A stretch of DNA of 64,000 nt from Solirubrobacter deserti (GTDB lineage Bacteria > Actinomycetota > Thermoleophilia > Solirubrobacterales > Solirubrobacteraceae): assembly GCF_003344625.1 (NCBI RefSeq), contig NZ_QPKJ02000001.1:1240001-1304000 (forward strand), given 5' to 3'. Of this stretch, positions 39,959 through 48,069 are shown one piece after another. The notes under the pieces are model-generated. The model did no database searches. It was not told the origin of the DNA and was given only the letters and a program-made list of their open reading frames with translations. Position 1 is the first letter of the stretch. Every line of letters begins with the position of its first letter. A program made the position numbers and the translations under genes.

Positions 39959-42851
39959 TGGTACTCAGGGTGAACGTCAGGGTCTTGCTGTAGGTGCCGG
40001 TGCGCAGCGCGTCGTTGGCCTTGATCGCCTGCTTGAAGGTGATCGTCGGCTTCGCGTTGCTCACCGGGGCGTCGTAGGTCAGCACGTTGGTCGGCGCGGC
40101 GGCGCCGCCGACGTTCGCGAAGGCCGGACCGCCCGTGGCCATCACCTGCAGCGGCTCGGGCAGCGCGAACGCGCCGTTGACGAGCTTGCCGGTGTGGGTC
40201 GAGCTCGGGTCGGCCACCGACAGCGTGGCGTTCCCGGCGGTGGAGATGACGTTGGTGTTCACCGACGCCTCGTAGTCCTCCGCCACGCCCGGGACGAACG
40301 GGTCGAACGTGGCCGTGCCGGCGAGCGACAGCGAGAGCGTGGCCGGGACGGTGCCGCCGACGGTGCCGCCCTCCCCGATGTTGATCGTCTCGGAGCGGTA
40401 GCTGTTCGCCGTCGCCGGGTTGTTCGGGTCATAGCCGGCCGGCTCGACGTTGCCCGCCGCGTCGACCGAGAACCACTTGAACGTCGTGGTCTTGTCCACC
40501 CACAGCTCCTCGCCCGGCTCGCGGAACTCGGTTTGCTTGTAGCGGGTGGACTGCAGGGTCGGCGCCGTGCCGTCGGTCGTGTAGTAGATGGTCGCGGGCT
40601 CGTTGGTGTCGAACCGGACCGCGGTGGGCGAGTCGAACTGCCGCGCGCTCGGCGTGAGCGTGGACGTCGCCGGCGCCTTGTCCCGGCCCCAGTCGGCGGC
40701 GACGCGGAACATCTCCATGATGCCGTTCGCGTACTCGAGCGTCTCGCCGTGCCCGCTGATCAGCGGTGAATCCGGCCATGGCGGCTGGAACGAGCCGTCG
40801 ACGAAGCGCTTGGTGTTCGGGTCGTACACCGAGCCGCCGACCTCCCAGCCGAACGAGAAGATCCCGTAGTTGAAGTACATGTCCTCGCGGACGTTGCCGG
40901 CCGAGGAGTACAGGACGTCGGAGGAGCCGCCGACGTCCTCGGTCTGCACGACGGTCTGCCGCGGCGTAGCGCGCACGTGCGACAGGATCCGCTCCGCCGA
41001 CTGCCAGTAGAACGACTCGTGCCCGAGCGGCGGGCGCGGCGTGGTGATGCGCCCCTCGGCGATGTAGGCGCCTGGTTGCCAGAACAGCTGACCGCCGTTG
41101 GAGTGCACCGACATCATGAACTTGATGTTGCGGTATTGCTCGACGAGCCAGACCGAGTTCTTGCTCTCGGGCTCGGACAGCTCGGCCGGGCCCATGTAGT
41201 TGCCGCTGGTGCAGCTGTCCGACGCGCCGTCGTAGCCGTCGAAGCCCGACCCGACGCGGTAGTTGCGGTTGAGGTCGACGCCCCAGGCGTTGCGGTTGCC
41301 CGGGTCGGCCGCGGCGTCCGGGCAGTGGTTGGTCATGTTCTTGCGCTGGGACGCGAAGTTGTAGAACGAGTAGTTCGCGCCGTCCGGGTTGTTGACCGGG
41401 ATCAGGAAGATGTCGGTGTTGTCGATGATGTCGCGCGTGGCGGGGTCGGTCGCGTAGTTGCGCACGAGCCGCTCGGCCGCCTCCAGCGTGATCGTCATCG
41501 GCACCCACTCACGGGCGTGGTCGGACGCCTGGATCAGCACGCCCGGCTTGGAGCCGTCGCGGTGCTTGCCGATCCGCAGCGCGCGGATGGTGTACGGGCC
41601 GCGCGGGACCTCGCCCGCGGGCGCACCGTTGCGCTTCTGGCTCAGGAAGTCGGTGAGGACGATCGGGACCGTCGTCGCCGGCACGATCCCCGTGCCCTCG
41701 TTGGCGCGGTACGGGTGGGCCCGGTCGATCAGGCCCTGCGAGCCCGCCTCGATCGCGTCCGCGACCTGCTTCGCCGTGCTCGCAAGCGCGCCGCCTGAGT
41801 CCTTCGCGAGGTGCACCTTGACGGCCTTGCCCTCGACGGTCACCGACAGCGGCAGGTTCGCCCCGGGCCGCTCGACCATCTCGACCGAGATGCCGTTGCC
41901 ACCCTCGTGGCCCCAGGCCGCCGAGCTCACGACGACCGTGGACTGCGCGGGCGTCATGGGGTTGGTGGGCGCCGGGCCGATCGTGGCCTGCGCCTTGCGC
42001 TGGTAGCCGTTGGTCTGGTTGGGCATCCGCACGATCTCGGCGATCTCCGGGTACTGCTGCGCCATCTCCTCGAAGCGCGCGTACAGCTGCTGCGGGTGCT
42101 TATAGCCGTCGACGAAGTCGTACTTGTAGCCCGGCGCGGCGGTGAGCGGCGTGACCTCGTCGAGCCAGTCCGAGACCTTCCCGACGGCCTGGCCGTCGGT
42201 GACCGTCGTGCCGCCCGGACCGGGCAGCGTCGCGGTCACGCGGATCTGGTCCGGGCGCTTGTCCACGGGAATCCGGTTGCGGTGGAACATGTACTCGCCG
42301 GAGTCCATGAAGCGGTTCATGGCGCGCGGCGTCGCGAACGCGGTTCCCGGCCCGCTGTCGCTCTCGAGCGTCATCGTCACGAGCGGTTGCGGATTCTCGG
42401 GATCCCCGCCGGGCAGGTTCTCCTTGCCCTTGGTGGTCCGCGCCTCGACGTACAGGAAGCCCTGACCCTTGGTCGAGAAGTAGTCCGCGCGCACGATCCG
42501 CACGGTCGGCGCGGCCGGGCGCGGCAACGCGTCCGCCGCGACGATCCGGGCCTTGGAGAGACCCCACTGGAACTCCTCGCCGGGTTCGAGGATCTCGCCG
42601 CCCATCGCGAGCAGCTCGAGCTCCTGCGCCTTGCTCAGGTGCATCTTGGCCTCGATGCCGTCGGGCACCCGCTCGAGCCCGTGATCGAGATCGAAGCCTC
42701 GCTCCTGGGCCTCGGCCAGCATCGCGGCGCCGGTGAGCTTCACCCGCACCGTCCCGTCGTCGGTGCCGCTGGCGAACGCCGGAGCGCTCGCGGTCAACAC
42801 GCCCGCCGACACCGCGGCAAGCACCAGCAAACGGCCACGCGTACGCGCCAT
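39948..42851 (-). CDS. Secreted M14 zinc carboxypeptidase with a shared C-terminal domain
   Basis: 967 residues from the ATG at 42851. Signal peptide LVLAAVSAGVLTASAPAFA. The catalytic M14 domain has zinc ligands in SDHAREWVP and MMSVHSNGG, substrate motif WGVDLNRNYRVG, and catalytic glutamate in FSFGWEVGG. A chitobiase-C-like beta domain follows (ATIYYTTDGTAPTL). The shared C-terminal domain ends in KTLTFTLSTTNP and is closest to those of the ThuA and first LVIVD proteins. It removes C-terminal amino acids from peptides outside the cell. The extra N-terminal region (about 30-280) is a propeptide-like segment. Confidence 0.85.
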   Translation of the reverse strand: MARTRGRLLVLAAVSAGVLTASAPAFASGTDDGTVRVKLTGAAMLAEAQERGFDLDHGLERVPDGIEAKMHLSKAQELELLAMGGEILEPGEEFQWGLSKARIVAADALPRPAAPTVRIVRADYFSTKGQGFLYVEARTTKGKENLPGGDPENPQPLVTMTLESDSGPGTAFATPRAMNRFMDSGEYMFHRNRIPVDKRPDQIRVTATLPGPGGTTVTDGQAVGKVSDWLDEVTPLTAAPGYKYDFVDGYKHPQQLYARFEEMAQQYPEIAEIVRMPNQTNGYQRKAQATIGPAPTNPMTPAQSTVVVSSAAWGHEGGNGISVEMVERPGANLPLSVTVEGKAVKVHLAKDSGGALASTAKQVADAIEAGSQGLIDRAHPYRANEGTGIVPATTVPIVLTDFLSQKRNGAPAGEVPRGPYTIRALRIGKHRDGSKPGVLIQASDHAREWVPMTITLEAAERLVRNYATDPATRDIIDNTDIFLIPVNNPDGANYSFYNFASQRKNMTNHCPDAAADPGNRNAWGVDLNRNYRVGSGFDGYDGASDSCTSGNYMGPAELSEPESKNSVWLVEQYRNIKFMMSVHSNGGQLFWQPGAYIAEGRITTPRPPLGHESFYWQSAERILSHVRATPRQTVVQTEDVGGSSDVLYSSAGNVREDMYFNYGIFSFGWEVGGSVYDPNTKRFVDGSFQPPWPDSPLISGHGETLEYANGIMEMFRVAADWGRDKAPATSTLTPSARQFDSPTAVRFDTNEPATIYYTTDGTAPTLQSTRYKQTEFREPGEELWVDKTTTFKWFSVDAAGNVEPAGYDPNNPATANSYRSETINIGEGGTVGGTVPATLSLSLAGTATFDPFVPGVAEDYEASVNTNVISTAGNATLSVADPSSTHTGKLVNGAFALPEPLQVMATGGPAFANVGGAAAPTNVLTYDAPVSNAKPTITFKQAIKANDALRTGTYSKTLTFTLSTTNP

Positions 42852-42933
42852 GTACTGCCCCCCATCCCTCTGTAGCCCCCAGTGCGCGAGCCCGCTCCCC
42901 TCCGTCCTGCCGGGGCTCACGCGGCGATCATAA

Positions 42934-42963
42934 AGCGGACCTCACCTTTCGGTCAGGTCCGCT
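42934..42963 (-). terminator. Terminator of the proline-utilisation operon
   Basis: AGCGGACCT (42934-42942) pairs with AGGTCCGCT (42955-42963), with an inner ACC/GGT pair and loop TTTC. On the minus strand the stem is followed by TTTA, 32 nt past the P5C dehydrogenase stop. Confidence 0.6.
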
Positions 42964-42994
42964 GTCCGAGTCGGGACCGTTCGGGGGATCGGGA

Positions 42995-44542
42995 CTACAC
43001 GACCAGGCCGTGGCGGACGGTGTTCTCCGTCACCGCGCGGGCCTCGACGAACTGCAGCAGGTAGTCGGGGCCGCCCGCCTTCGGGCCGGTGCCGGAGAGG
43101 CGCCCGCCGCCGAACGGCTGGCGGCCGACCATCGCGCCCGTGATCTCGCGGTTGATGTAGAGGTTGCCGACCGGCGTGCGCTCGGAGACGTGCTCGATGG
43201 TGCGCGGGGAGCGGGAGAACAGGCCGCCGGTGAGCGCGAAGCCGCCCGCGTCGACGAGCTCGCACGCGTGCTCGACGCTGTCGACCGTCTCGAGCGACAG
43301 GACCGGGCCGAAGATTTCCTCCTGGATGATCTTGTGGTCGGTCGGGAGGCCGGCGAACAGCGTCGGCGGAACGTAGAAGCCATCGTCGCGCGTGTCGCCC
43401 TGGGCCAGCGGCGCCGCCGAGTCGATGTAGCCCTCGATGCGCTGCTGGGCGGCGATGTCGATCACGGGCGGCACGTCGGTGCCGAAATCCGCGGCGGGGC
43501 CGACGCGCAGCGTGCTCAGCGCTCCCGCCAGGCGCTCGGTGAGCTCGTCGGCGACGGCGCGGTGGATGAGCGCGCGCGACGCCGCGGAGCACTTCTGGCC
43601 GGCGAAGCCGAACGCGGACTTCAGCAGGCCGGGGACGACGTCGTCGAGGTCGGCGTCGGAGTCGACGATGATCGCGTTCTTGCCGCCCATCTCGGCGATG
43701 ACCTTCTTCACGTGGCGCTGGCCCGGGACCATGGTGTGGGCGGTCTGCAGGATGTTCAGGCCGGCCGCGACCGAGCCGGTGAAGACGATCGTGTGGATGC
43801 GCGGGTCGGCCACCAGCGCCTTGCCGGGCTCGTCACCGCCGGGCAGCAGCGCGAGCGCGTCGTGCGGGACGCCGGCGGCGTGCAGCGCGTCGACGACGGC
43901 CTTCGCGCACGCGGGCGCCTGCTCGGCCGGCTTGAGGACGACGGCGTTGCCGGTCGCCAGCGCGGCGCTGACCATGCCGGCGGCGATCGCGAGCGGGAAG
44001 TTCCACGGCGCGATCACGCCCGTGACGCCGCGCGGGACGTAGCGCATGGAGTTGCGCTCGCCCGGCATCTGGACCAACGGCCGTCCGGCGTCGAGAACCA
44101 GCGCATTCTGCGCGTAGTACTCGAGGAAGTCGATCGCCTCGGCGACATCGCCGTCGGCCTCCGCCCACGGCTTGCCCGCCTCGCGGACGGCCAGCGCGGC
44201 GAGCTCGAAGCGACGGCTGCGCAGGATGCCGGCGGCGCGCGAGAGCGCGGCGGCACGCTCGGTCGTGGGGCGCTTGGACCAGACCTGCTGCCCGCGCTCG
44301 GCGGCCGTGATCGCGTCGTGCACGTGTGCGGCGGTGGCAGCGTGCGCGTTGGCGACGACCGTCGTCGGGTTGCTCGGGTCCACGCTCGCGAACACCTGGC
44401 CCGTGACGACGTCGTCGCCGATCAGCATCGGCACTTCGAGCGGGAGCCTGGCGTCGAGCGCGGCGAGGGCCTGCAGCGCCTCGTTGCGGACCGGGCCGCG
44501 GCGCAGCTCGAGCAGCGGCTCGTTGCGGAACGTCGTGTTCAC
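42995..44542 (-). CDS. pruA: L-glutamate gamma-semialdehyde (P5C) dehydrogenase
   Basis: 515 residues from a GTG overlapping the proline dehydrogenase stop (GTGA). Aldehyde dehydrogenase fold: VIAPWNFPLAIAAGMVSAAL, VFTGSVAAGLN, the glutamate in VIAEMGGKNAIIVDSDADL, the catalytic cysteine in FGFAGQKCSAASRALIH, and EEIFGPVLSLETV. It oxidises glutamate semialdehyde to glutamate with NAD. Together with the next gene it amounts to a split PutA. The operon ends at the hairpin 42934-42963. Confidence 0.88.
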   Translation of the reverse strand: MNTTFRNEPLLELRRGPVRNEALQALAALDARLPLEVPMLIGDDVVTGQVFASVDPSNPTTVVANAHAATAAHVHDAITAAERGQQVWSKRPTTERAAALSRAAGILRSRRFELAALAVREAGKPWAEADGDVAEAIDFLEYYAQNALVLDAGRPLVQMPGERNSMRYVPRGVTGVIAPWNFPLAIAAGMVSAALATGNAVVLKPAEQAPACAKAVVDALHAAGVPHDALALLPGGDEPGKALVADPRIHTIVFTGSVAAGLNILQTAHTMVPGQRHVKKVIAEMGGKNAIIVDSDADLDDVVPGLLKSAFGFAGQKCSAASRALIHRAVADELTERLAGALSTLRVGPAADFGTDVPPVIDIAAQQRIEGYIDSAAPLAQGDTRDDGFYVPPTLFAGLPTDHKIIQEEIFGPVLSLETVDSVEHACELVDAGGFALTGGLFSRSPRTIEHVSERTPVGNLYINREITGAMVGRQPFGGGRLSGTGPKAGGPDYLLQFVEARAVTENTVRHGLVV

Positions 44543-45849
44543 GGTGCCTCCAGGAGCTCGGCGGTGTCGGTGCCGCTCGCGGCGGCGGCGAGGAAGGAGT
44601 CGTTGGCGGTGTTCTCGAGCAGGCGGCGCACCAGGTAGGCCATGCCCGCGACGAGGTCGCCGACCGGGCAGTACGCGCGGACCTGCCGGCCGGTGGCCGC
44701 GATCGCGGCCTGCGTGTCGTCGCCCAGGCCGCGCAGGATCTGGAACTCGAGGTCCTCGTTGCCGACGCCGCGGGCGTCTGCGTAGGCCGCGGCGTGCGAG
44801 ATCGAGCGCAGGTTGTGGGAGGCGATCGCGACCTTGACCGTCGGCGTGGCGTCGATCAGGCGCTTGGTCAGCGCCTCGAAGTTGCGGTCGCACTCATGGC
44901 GGTCGGTGAACACCGGCGGCGCCCAGCCCATCTGCGCGGCCTGGACCACCTCGTGGTCCCAGTAGGCGCCCTTGACCAGGCGGATCACGAACGGGTGCGT
45001 GCGCGGCGTGCTCTGCGCCCAGTGCAGCAGCTCGTCCAGGTGCTCGGGCGAGTCGACCAGGTACGCCTGCAGGACGATGCCGGCACTCGGGCCGTCTGCG
45101 AACTCGGGCTTGGAGAGCAGGTCGAGCGTGAGCGCGGTGATCGCCTCGCGCGTGTCGAAGGACTCCATGTCGACGTGCAGGTGCGCGCCGACCTCCTTCG
45201 CGACCCGCAGCAGGCGTTCCAGGCGCGGGCGAGCGCCCTCGATGCCGCGCTCCGGCGCGGTCGGGCGCAGCAGCGGGGTGAGCGCGGAGACCTTGACGGA
45301 CAGATTCACCTGGCCGGGCTTGGTGGCCGCGGACGCCAGCGCGCGCAGCGTCTCCTCGCAGCGGCGCATGTAGGTGTCGGCCTCGGTCTCGGAGACGGTC
45401 GCCTCGCCGAGCAGGTCGACGGTCGTCTCGACGCCGTTGCGCCACAGCTTGGTGATCTCCGGCAGCGCGTCCCGGGCGTCCTCGCCGATGATGAACTGCT
45501 GCGCCATGCGCTTGACGCCGGCCGCGGCGGCCACCGCGATCGGCCGCTGCGCGAGCGGGCGGCCCGTGATGCCGGTCGCGCGGCGCGCCGTCTTTGACTC
45601 GGCGTCGACCAGGAACTCGTGCAGGTGGCGGGTGACGTCGGCCGGCGAGGAGCACGCCGGGCGCACGTCGACGAAGCGGAACAGCGCCGCGCGCAGCGCG
45701 GGGTCTTTCATCAGCAGCTCGGTCATTCGCCGCTCGACCCGCGCGGTCGAGACGGCGCGCGGACGCGGCATCCGCGCGGCGAGATCGGTCCCGATCTCCC
45801 TGATGGGGCGCTCCAGGTCCAGCGGGCGCTCTTGGGTCGGTGCGGCCAT
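44539..45849 (-). CDS. pruB: Proline dehydrogenase (PutA-type PRODH domain)
   Basis: 436 residues from the ATG at 45849; an upstream start at 45876 is less likely. FAD TIM barrel with VDMESFDTREAITALTLDLL, FVIRLVKGAYWDHEVVQAAQ, VAIASHNLRSISHAAAYA and FQILRGLGDDTQAAIAA. The C-terminal YCPVGDLVAGMAYLVRRLLE resembles the PRODH part of bifunctional PutA more than short Gram-positive PRODH. It oxidises proline to pyrroline-5-carboxylate, passing electrons to quinone. Coupled to the P5C dehydrogenase by a 4-nt overlap and controlled by the PucR-type gene upstream. Confidence 0.88.
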   Translation of the reverse strand: MAAPTQERPLDLERPIREIGTDLAARMPRPRAVSTARVERRMTELLMKDPALRAALFRFVDVRPACSSPADVTRHLHEFLVDAESKTARRATGITGRPLAQRPIAVAAAAGVKRMAQQFIIGEDARDALPEITKLWRNGVETTVDLLGEATVSETEADTYMRRCEETLRALASAATKPGQVNLSVKVSALTPLLRPTAPERGIEGARPRLERLLRVAKEVGAHLHVDMESFDTREAITALTLDLLSKPEFADGPSAGIVLQAYLVDSPEHLDELLHWAQSTPRTHPFVIRLVKGAYWDHEVVQAAQMGWAPPVFTDRHECDRNFEALTKRLIDATPTVKVAIASHNLRSISHAAAYADARGVGNEDLEFQILRGLGDDTQAAIAATGRQVRAYCPVGDLVAGMAYLVRRLLENTANDSFLAAAASGTDTAELLEAP

Positions 45850-45918
45850 GCCCGGAATCCTCGCGTTCGGCGCCATGCACTACGAGGTACCCGCCGTCGC
45901 GTCTCCACCGATCCACAC

Positions 45919-45969
45919 GCGACACCTGTCGCGTTAAGGGGACTGTCCCCTTCGCGCGACAATTGTCGC
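45919..45969 (-). promoter_or_regulatory. Two GCGACA-NN-TGTCGC sites upstream of the proline genes
   Basis: GCGACACCTGTCGC (45919-45932) and the perfect palindrome GCGACAATTGTCGC (45956-45969) are the same site 37 bp apart. They lie between the PucR-type regulator and proline dehydrogenase, where an activator would bind. A GGGGAC/GTCCCC palindrome (45936-45952) separates them. Confidence 0.5.
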
Positions 45970-45992
45970 TAAAGAGGGACTGTCCCTCTTTA
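45936..45992. repeat. Two palindromic elements at the end of the PucR-type gene
   Basis: AAGGGGAC-T-GTCCCCTT (45936-45952) and TAAAGAGGGAC-T-GTCCCTCTTTA (45970-45992) are both perfect. The second carries the TAA stop (45990-45992) of the regulator. They belong to the same family as 15046-15076 and 21227-21267. Confidence 0.8.
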
Positions 45993-47087
45993 GGAAAACG
46001 CGTCGTGGAGGCGAAGCAGGCGGAGGCCGAGGTGGGCGAGCAGGCGGTCGTCGCCGCGGCTGAGGTCGAGGCCGGTGATCTGCTCGACCCGCTCGATGCG
46101 GCGGTACAGCGAGGCCCGGTGCAGGTGCAGCGTCTTGGCGGCCGCGGCCGCGTCTCCCCCGGACTCGAGAAACACGGTCAGCGCTTCCAACAACTGATCG
46201 CGCCGGCGATGCATGGTCAGCTCGAGCAGGGGCGAGATCGGGAGCGGCCGGCCTGCGGAGACCCACAGGTCGGCGACCAGGCCCCAGCTGCCCAGCTCGC
46301 CCCACACCGCCACCGGCCCGAGATCGGGCGCCGCGCGGGCGCACAGCGCGGCGAGCTCCGCGTGATGCAGCGCCTCGGGGATGTCGGCCAGGCCGGGGAA
46401 GCGGGCGAGGCCGCCGCGGGCGCCGGCCGTGGCCAGCTCGTCGGGCAGGGCGGCCGTGGGGTCACGGGCCACGATCACGACGCGCTCCTGAAGCGCCAGC
46501 CAGGCGTAGTCGGCGGCGCCGCGGCGGCGGCGCAGACGCTCGGGGATCTCGTCTCCCCCGCTCGACACCACGACCGCGAAGGAGCCGGTGGCGGGCCAGC
46601 GCAGCGTCGCGGCGAGCTCGGCACCGACGGCCTCGCCGCCGAACGCGCGGGCCAGCAGCGCGTTGATGCGCCCACGGCGCTCGTCGGCCTCGCGCAGGCG
46701 CCCCCACAGGTTGTCGGCGACCTCGGCGCCGCCGCGCGCGATCGCGGCACGGTCGGCTTCGGTCAGCGGCCGCTCGCCGACGATCACCCACAGGAAGCCG
46801 AGCAGGACGTCGCCGTGACGGATCGGCAGCACGACGCGCTGGGTCATCCCGAGCGCCTCGTTCTCCGGCAGGTCGACGAGATCACGCGCCCGCTGCAGGC
46901 CGAGGCCCTCCAGCCACGCGGCGACGGCCGGCGCCGTCTCGCGCGTGAGGATCGAGCTGCGCCGCACCGCGTCGGTCTCGTCGGGCTGCGCGGAGTGCGC
47001 GAGCAGGCGCCAGCGGCGGTCCTCGACCGAGATCGGCCGCAGCAGCTCCGCCTCGAGGTCGTCGACGATGTCCTGGAGGTCCGCGAT
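45990..47087 (-). CDS. PucR family transcriptional regulator of proline use, with an ATC in the start position
   Basis: 365 residues if the ATC at 47087 starts the protein. It resembles PruC, the PucR-family activator of proline genes in mycobacteria. The family N-terminus ADLQDIVDDLEAELLRPISV, then RRWRLLAHSAQP, is fully encoded upstream of the first standard start (GTG 46967). A TAG lies 12 nt before the ATC and no ATG/GTG/TTG lies between. TAGGCT stands 6 nt upstream of the ATC, giving a leaderless geometry. The C-terminal PucR helix-turn-helix reads LEALTVFLESGGDAAAAAKT, then LHLHRASLYRRIERVEQITG. The stop codon is inside a palindromic element. Confidence 0.75.
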   Translation of the reverse strand: MADLQDIVDDLEAELLRPISVEDRRWRLLAHSAQPDETDAVRRSSILTRETAPAVAAWLEGLGLQRARDLVDLPENEALGMTQRVVLPIRHGDVLLGFLWVIVGERPLTEADRAAIARGGAEVADNLWGRLREADERRGRINALLARAFGGEAVGAELAATLRWPATGSFAVVVSSGGDEIPERLRRRRGAADYAWLALQERVVIVARDPTAALPDELATAGARGGLARFPGLADIPEALHHAELAALCARAAPDLGPVAVWGELGSWGLVADLWVSAGRPLPISPLLELTMHRRRDQLLEALTVFLESGGDAAAAAKTLHLHRASLYRRIERVEQITGLDLSRGDDRLLAHLGLRLLRLHDAFS

Positions 47088-47118
47088 CCCGACAGCCTAT
47101 GCGTGCGAAGCTAGGCGC

Positions 47119-48030
47119 TTGCACTGGGACGCCATCGTCGTGGGCGCCGGGATCTGCGGGCTCGCGACCGCCTACGAGCTCGCGCGGCGCGAGCGGCGCG
47201 TGCTGGTGATCGAGGCCGTGGGCGTCGGCGCGGAGCAGTCGGCCGGGCTTGCGCGCATCTTCCGGATCGCCCATCGGGACGCCCGGCTGCGCGAACTGGC
47301 GCTCACCGCCCGGGAAGGTTGGCGGCGCTGGGAGCGCGAGCTCGGCGTGCACCTGCTCGGGGAGGAAGGCCTGGTTCTGGTCGGCGGCATGGACGGCTTC
47401 GAGGGCGAGCCGCTGGACGCGGAGGCGATCCGCGCGCGGCTGCCGATCCTCGCGCCCGACGTCTGGCACGAAGCGCAACTCGATCCGCTGGCCGGCGCGA
47501 TCCGCGTCCGCCGCACGCTCGACGCGCTGGCCGCGCGCCTGCCGGTGCGGCTCGGGACCGTGACCGCGATCGACCCGGACGGGTTCGTGTGGGTCGTTGA
47601 CGAGCGACTGTCGGCGAGCGTCGTGGTCGTGTGCGCCGGGCTGGGCACACAGCCGCTCATCACGCCGCTCGGCCTTGACCTCCAGCTGCGCACCGAGCCG
47701 CACACGCGCTTCACCTACGAGCCGGCCGGCCCCTCCGCGTGCTTCATCTCGCCGGAGACCTACGGGGTGCCGCTCGGCCGCACCGGCCGCTACGCGATCG
47801 GGATGCACGAGCCTGGCGCGGAGGGCTGGGTCGCAACCGCGTTCCCGCAGCTGCGCGCGGTCGGCCGGATCGACTGCGTGTCGCTGTTCGCGCCCTGGCT
47901 CGAGCACGGGGACGGGTTCGTCGAGCTGCGGGCCGGGCGGGTGATCGCGTCCGGAGCGAGCAACGCGATGAAGTTCGCGCCCGTGATCGGCGAACGGCTG
48001 GCGGGACTCGCCCTCGGCATCGAACACTAG
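47119..48030 (+). CDS. FAD-dependent amine/amino-acid oxidoreductase (DAO family)
   Basis: 303 residues from a TTG at 47119. N-terminal Rossmann FAD site WDAIVVGAGICGLATAYELA, then VLVIEAVGVGAEQSAG, SVVVVCAGLGTQPLI, and a C-terminal closing strand ASGASNAMKFAPVIGERL. It looks like the DAO/sarcosine-oxidase or glycine-oxidase group, shorter than typical (about 370), so substrate is uncertain. It faces the PucR gene across a short region with a GCCTA...TAGGC inverted repeat (47095-47115). It might oxidise proline or another imino/amino acid, which is inference from position. Confidence 0.72.
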   Translation: MHWDAIVVGAGICGLATAYELARRERRVLVIEAVGVGAEQSAGLARIFRIAHRDARLRELALTAREGWRRWERELGVHLLGEEGLVLVGGMDGFEGEPLDAEAIRARLPILAPDVWHEAQLDPLAGAIRVRRTLDALAARLPVRLGTVTAIDPDGFVWVVDERLSASVVVVCAGLGTQPLITPLGLDLQLRTEPHTRFTYEPAGPSACFISPETYGVPLGRTGRYAIGMHEPGAEGWVATAFPQLRAVGRIDCVSLFAPWLEHGDGFVELRAGRVIASGASNAMKFAPVIGERLAGLALGIEH

Positions 48031-48069
48031 GCCAGGTCGTTGCGGTTCGGCGGGCCAGCTGCCGAATCA

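Noticed and set aside
39948..40380. Calling the shared C-terminal domain a WxL cell-wall domain
   Set aside because: The final TLTFTLS is reminiscent, but the two W-x-L motifs are missing and the rest of the domain does not match the WxL pattern. I left it unnamed.
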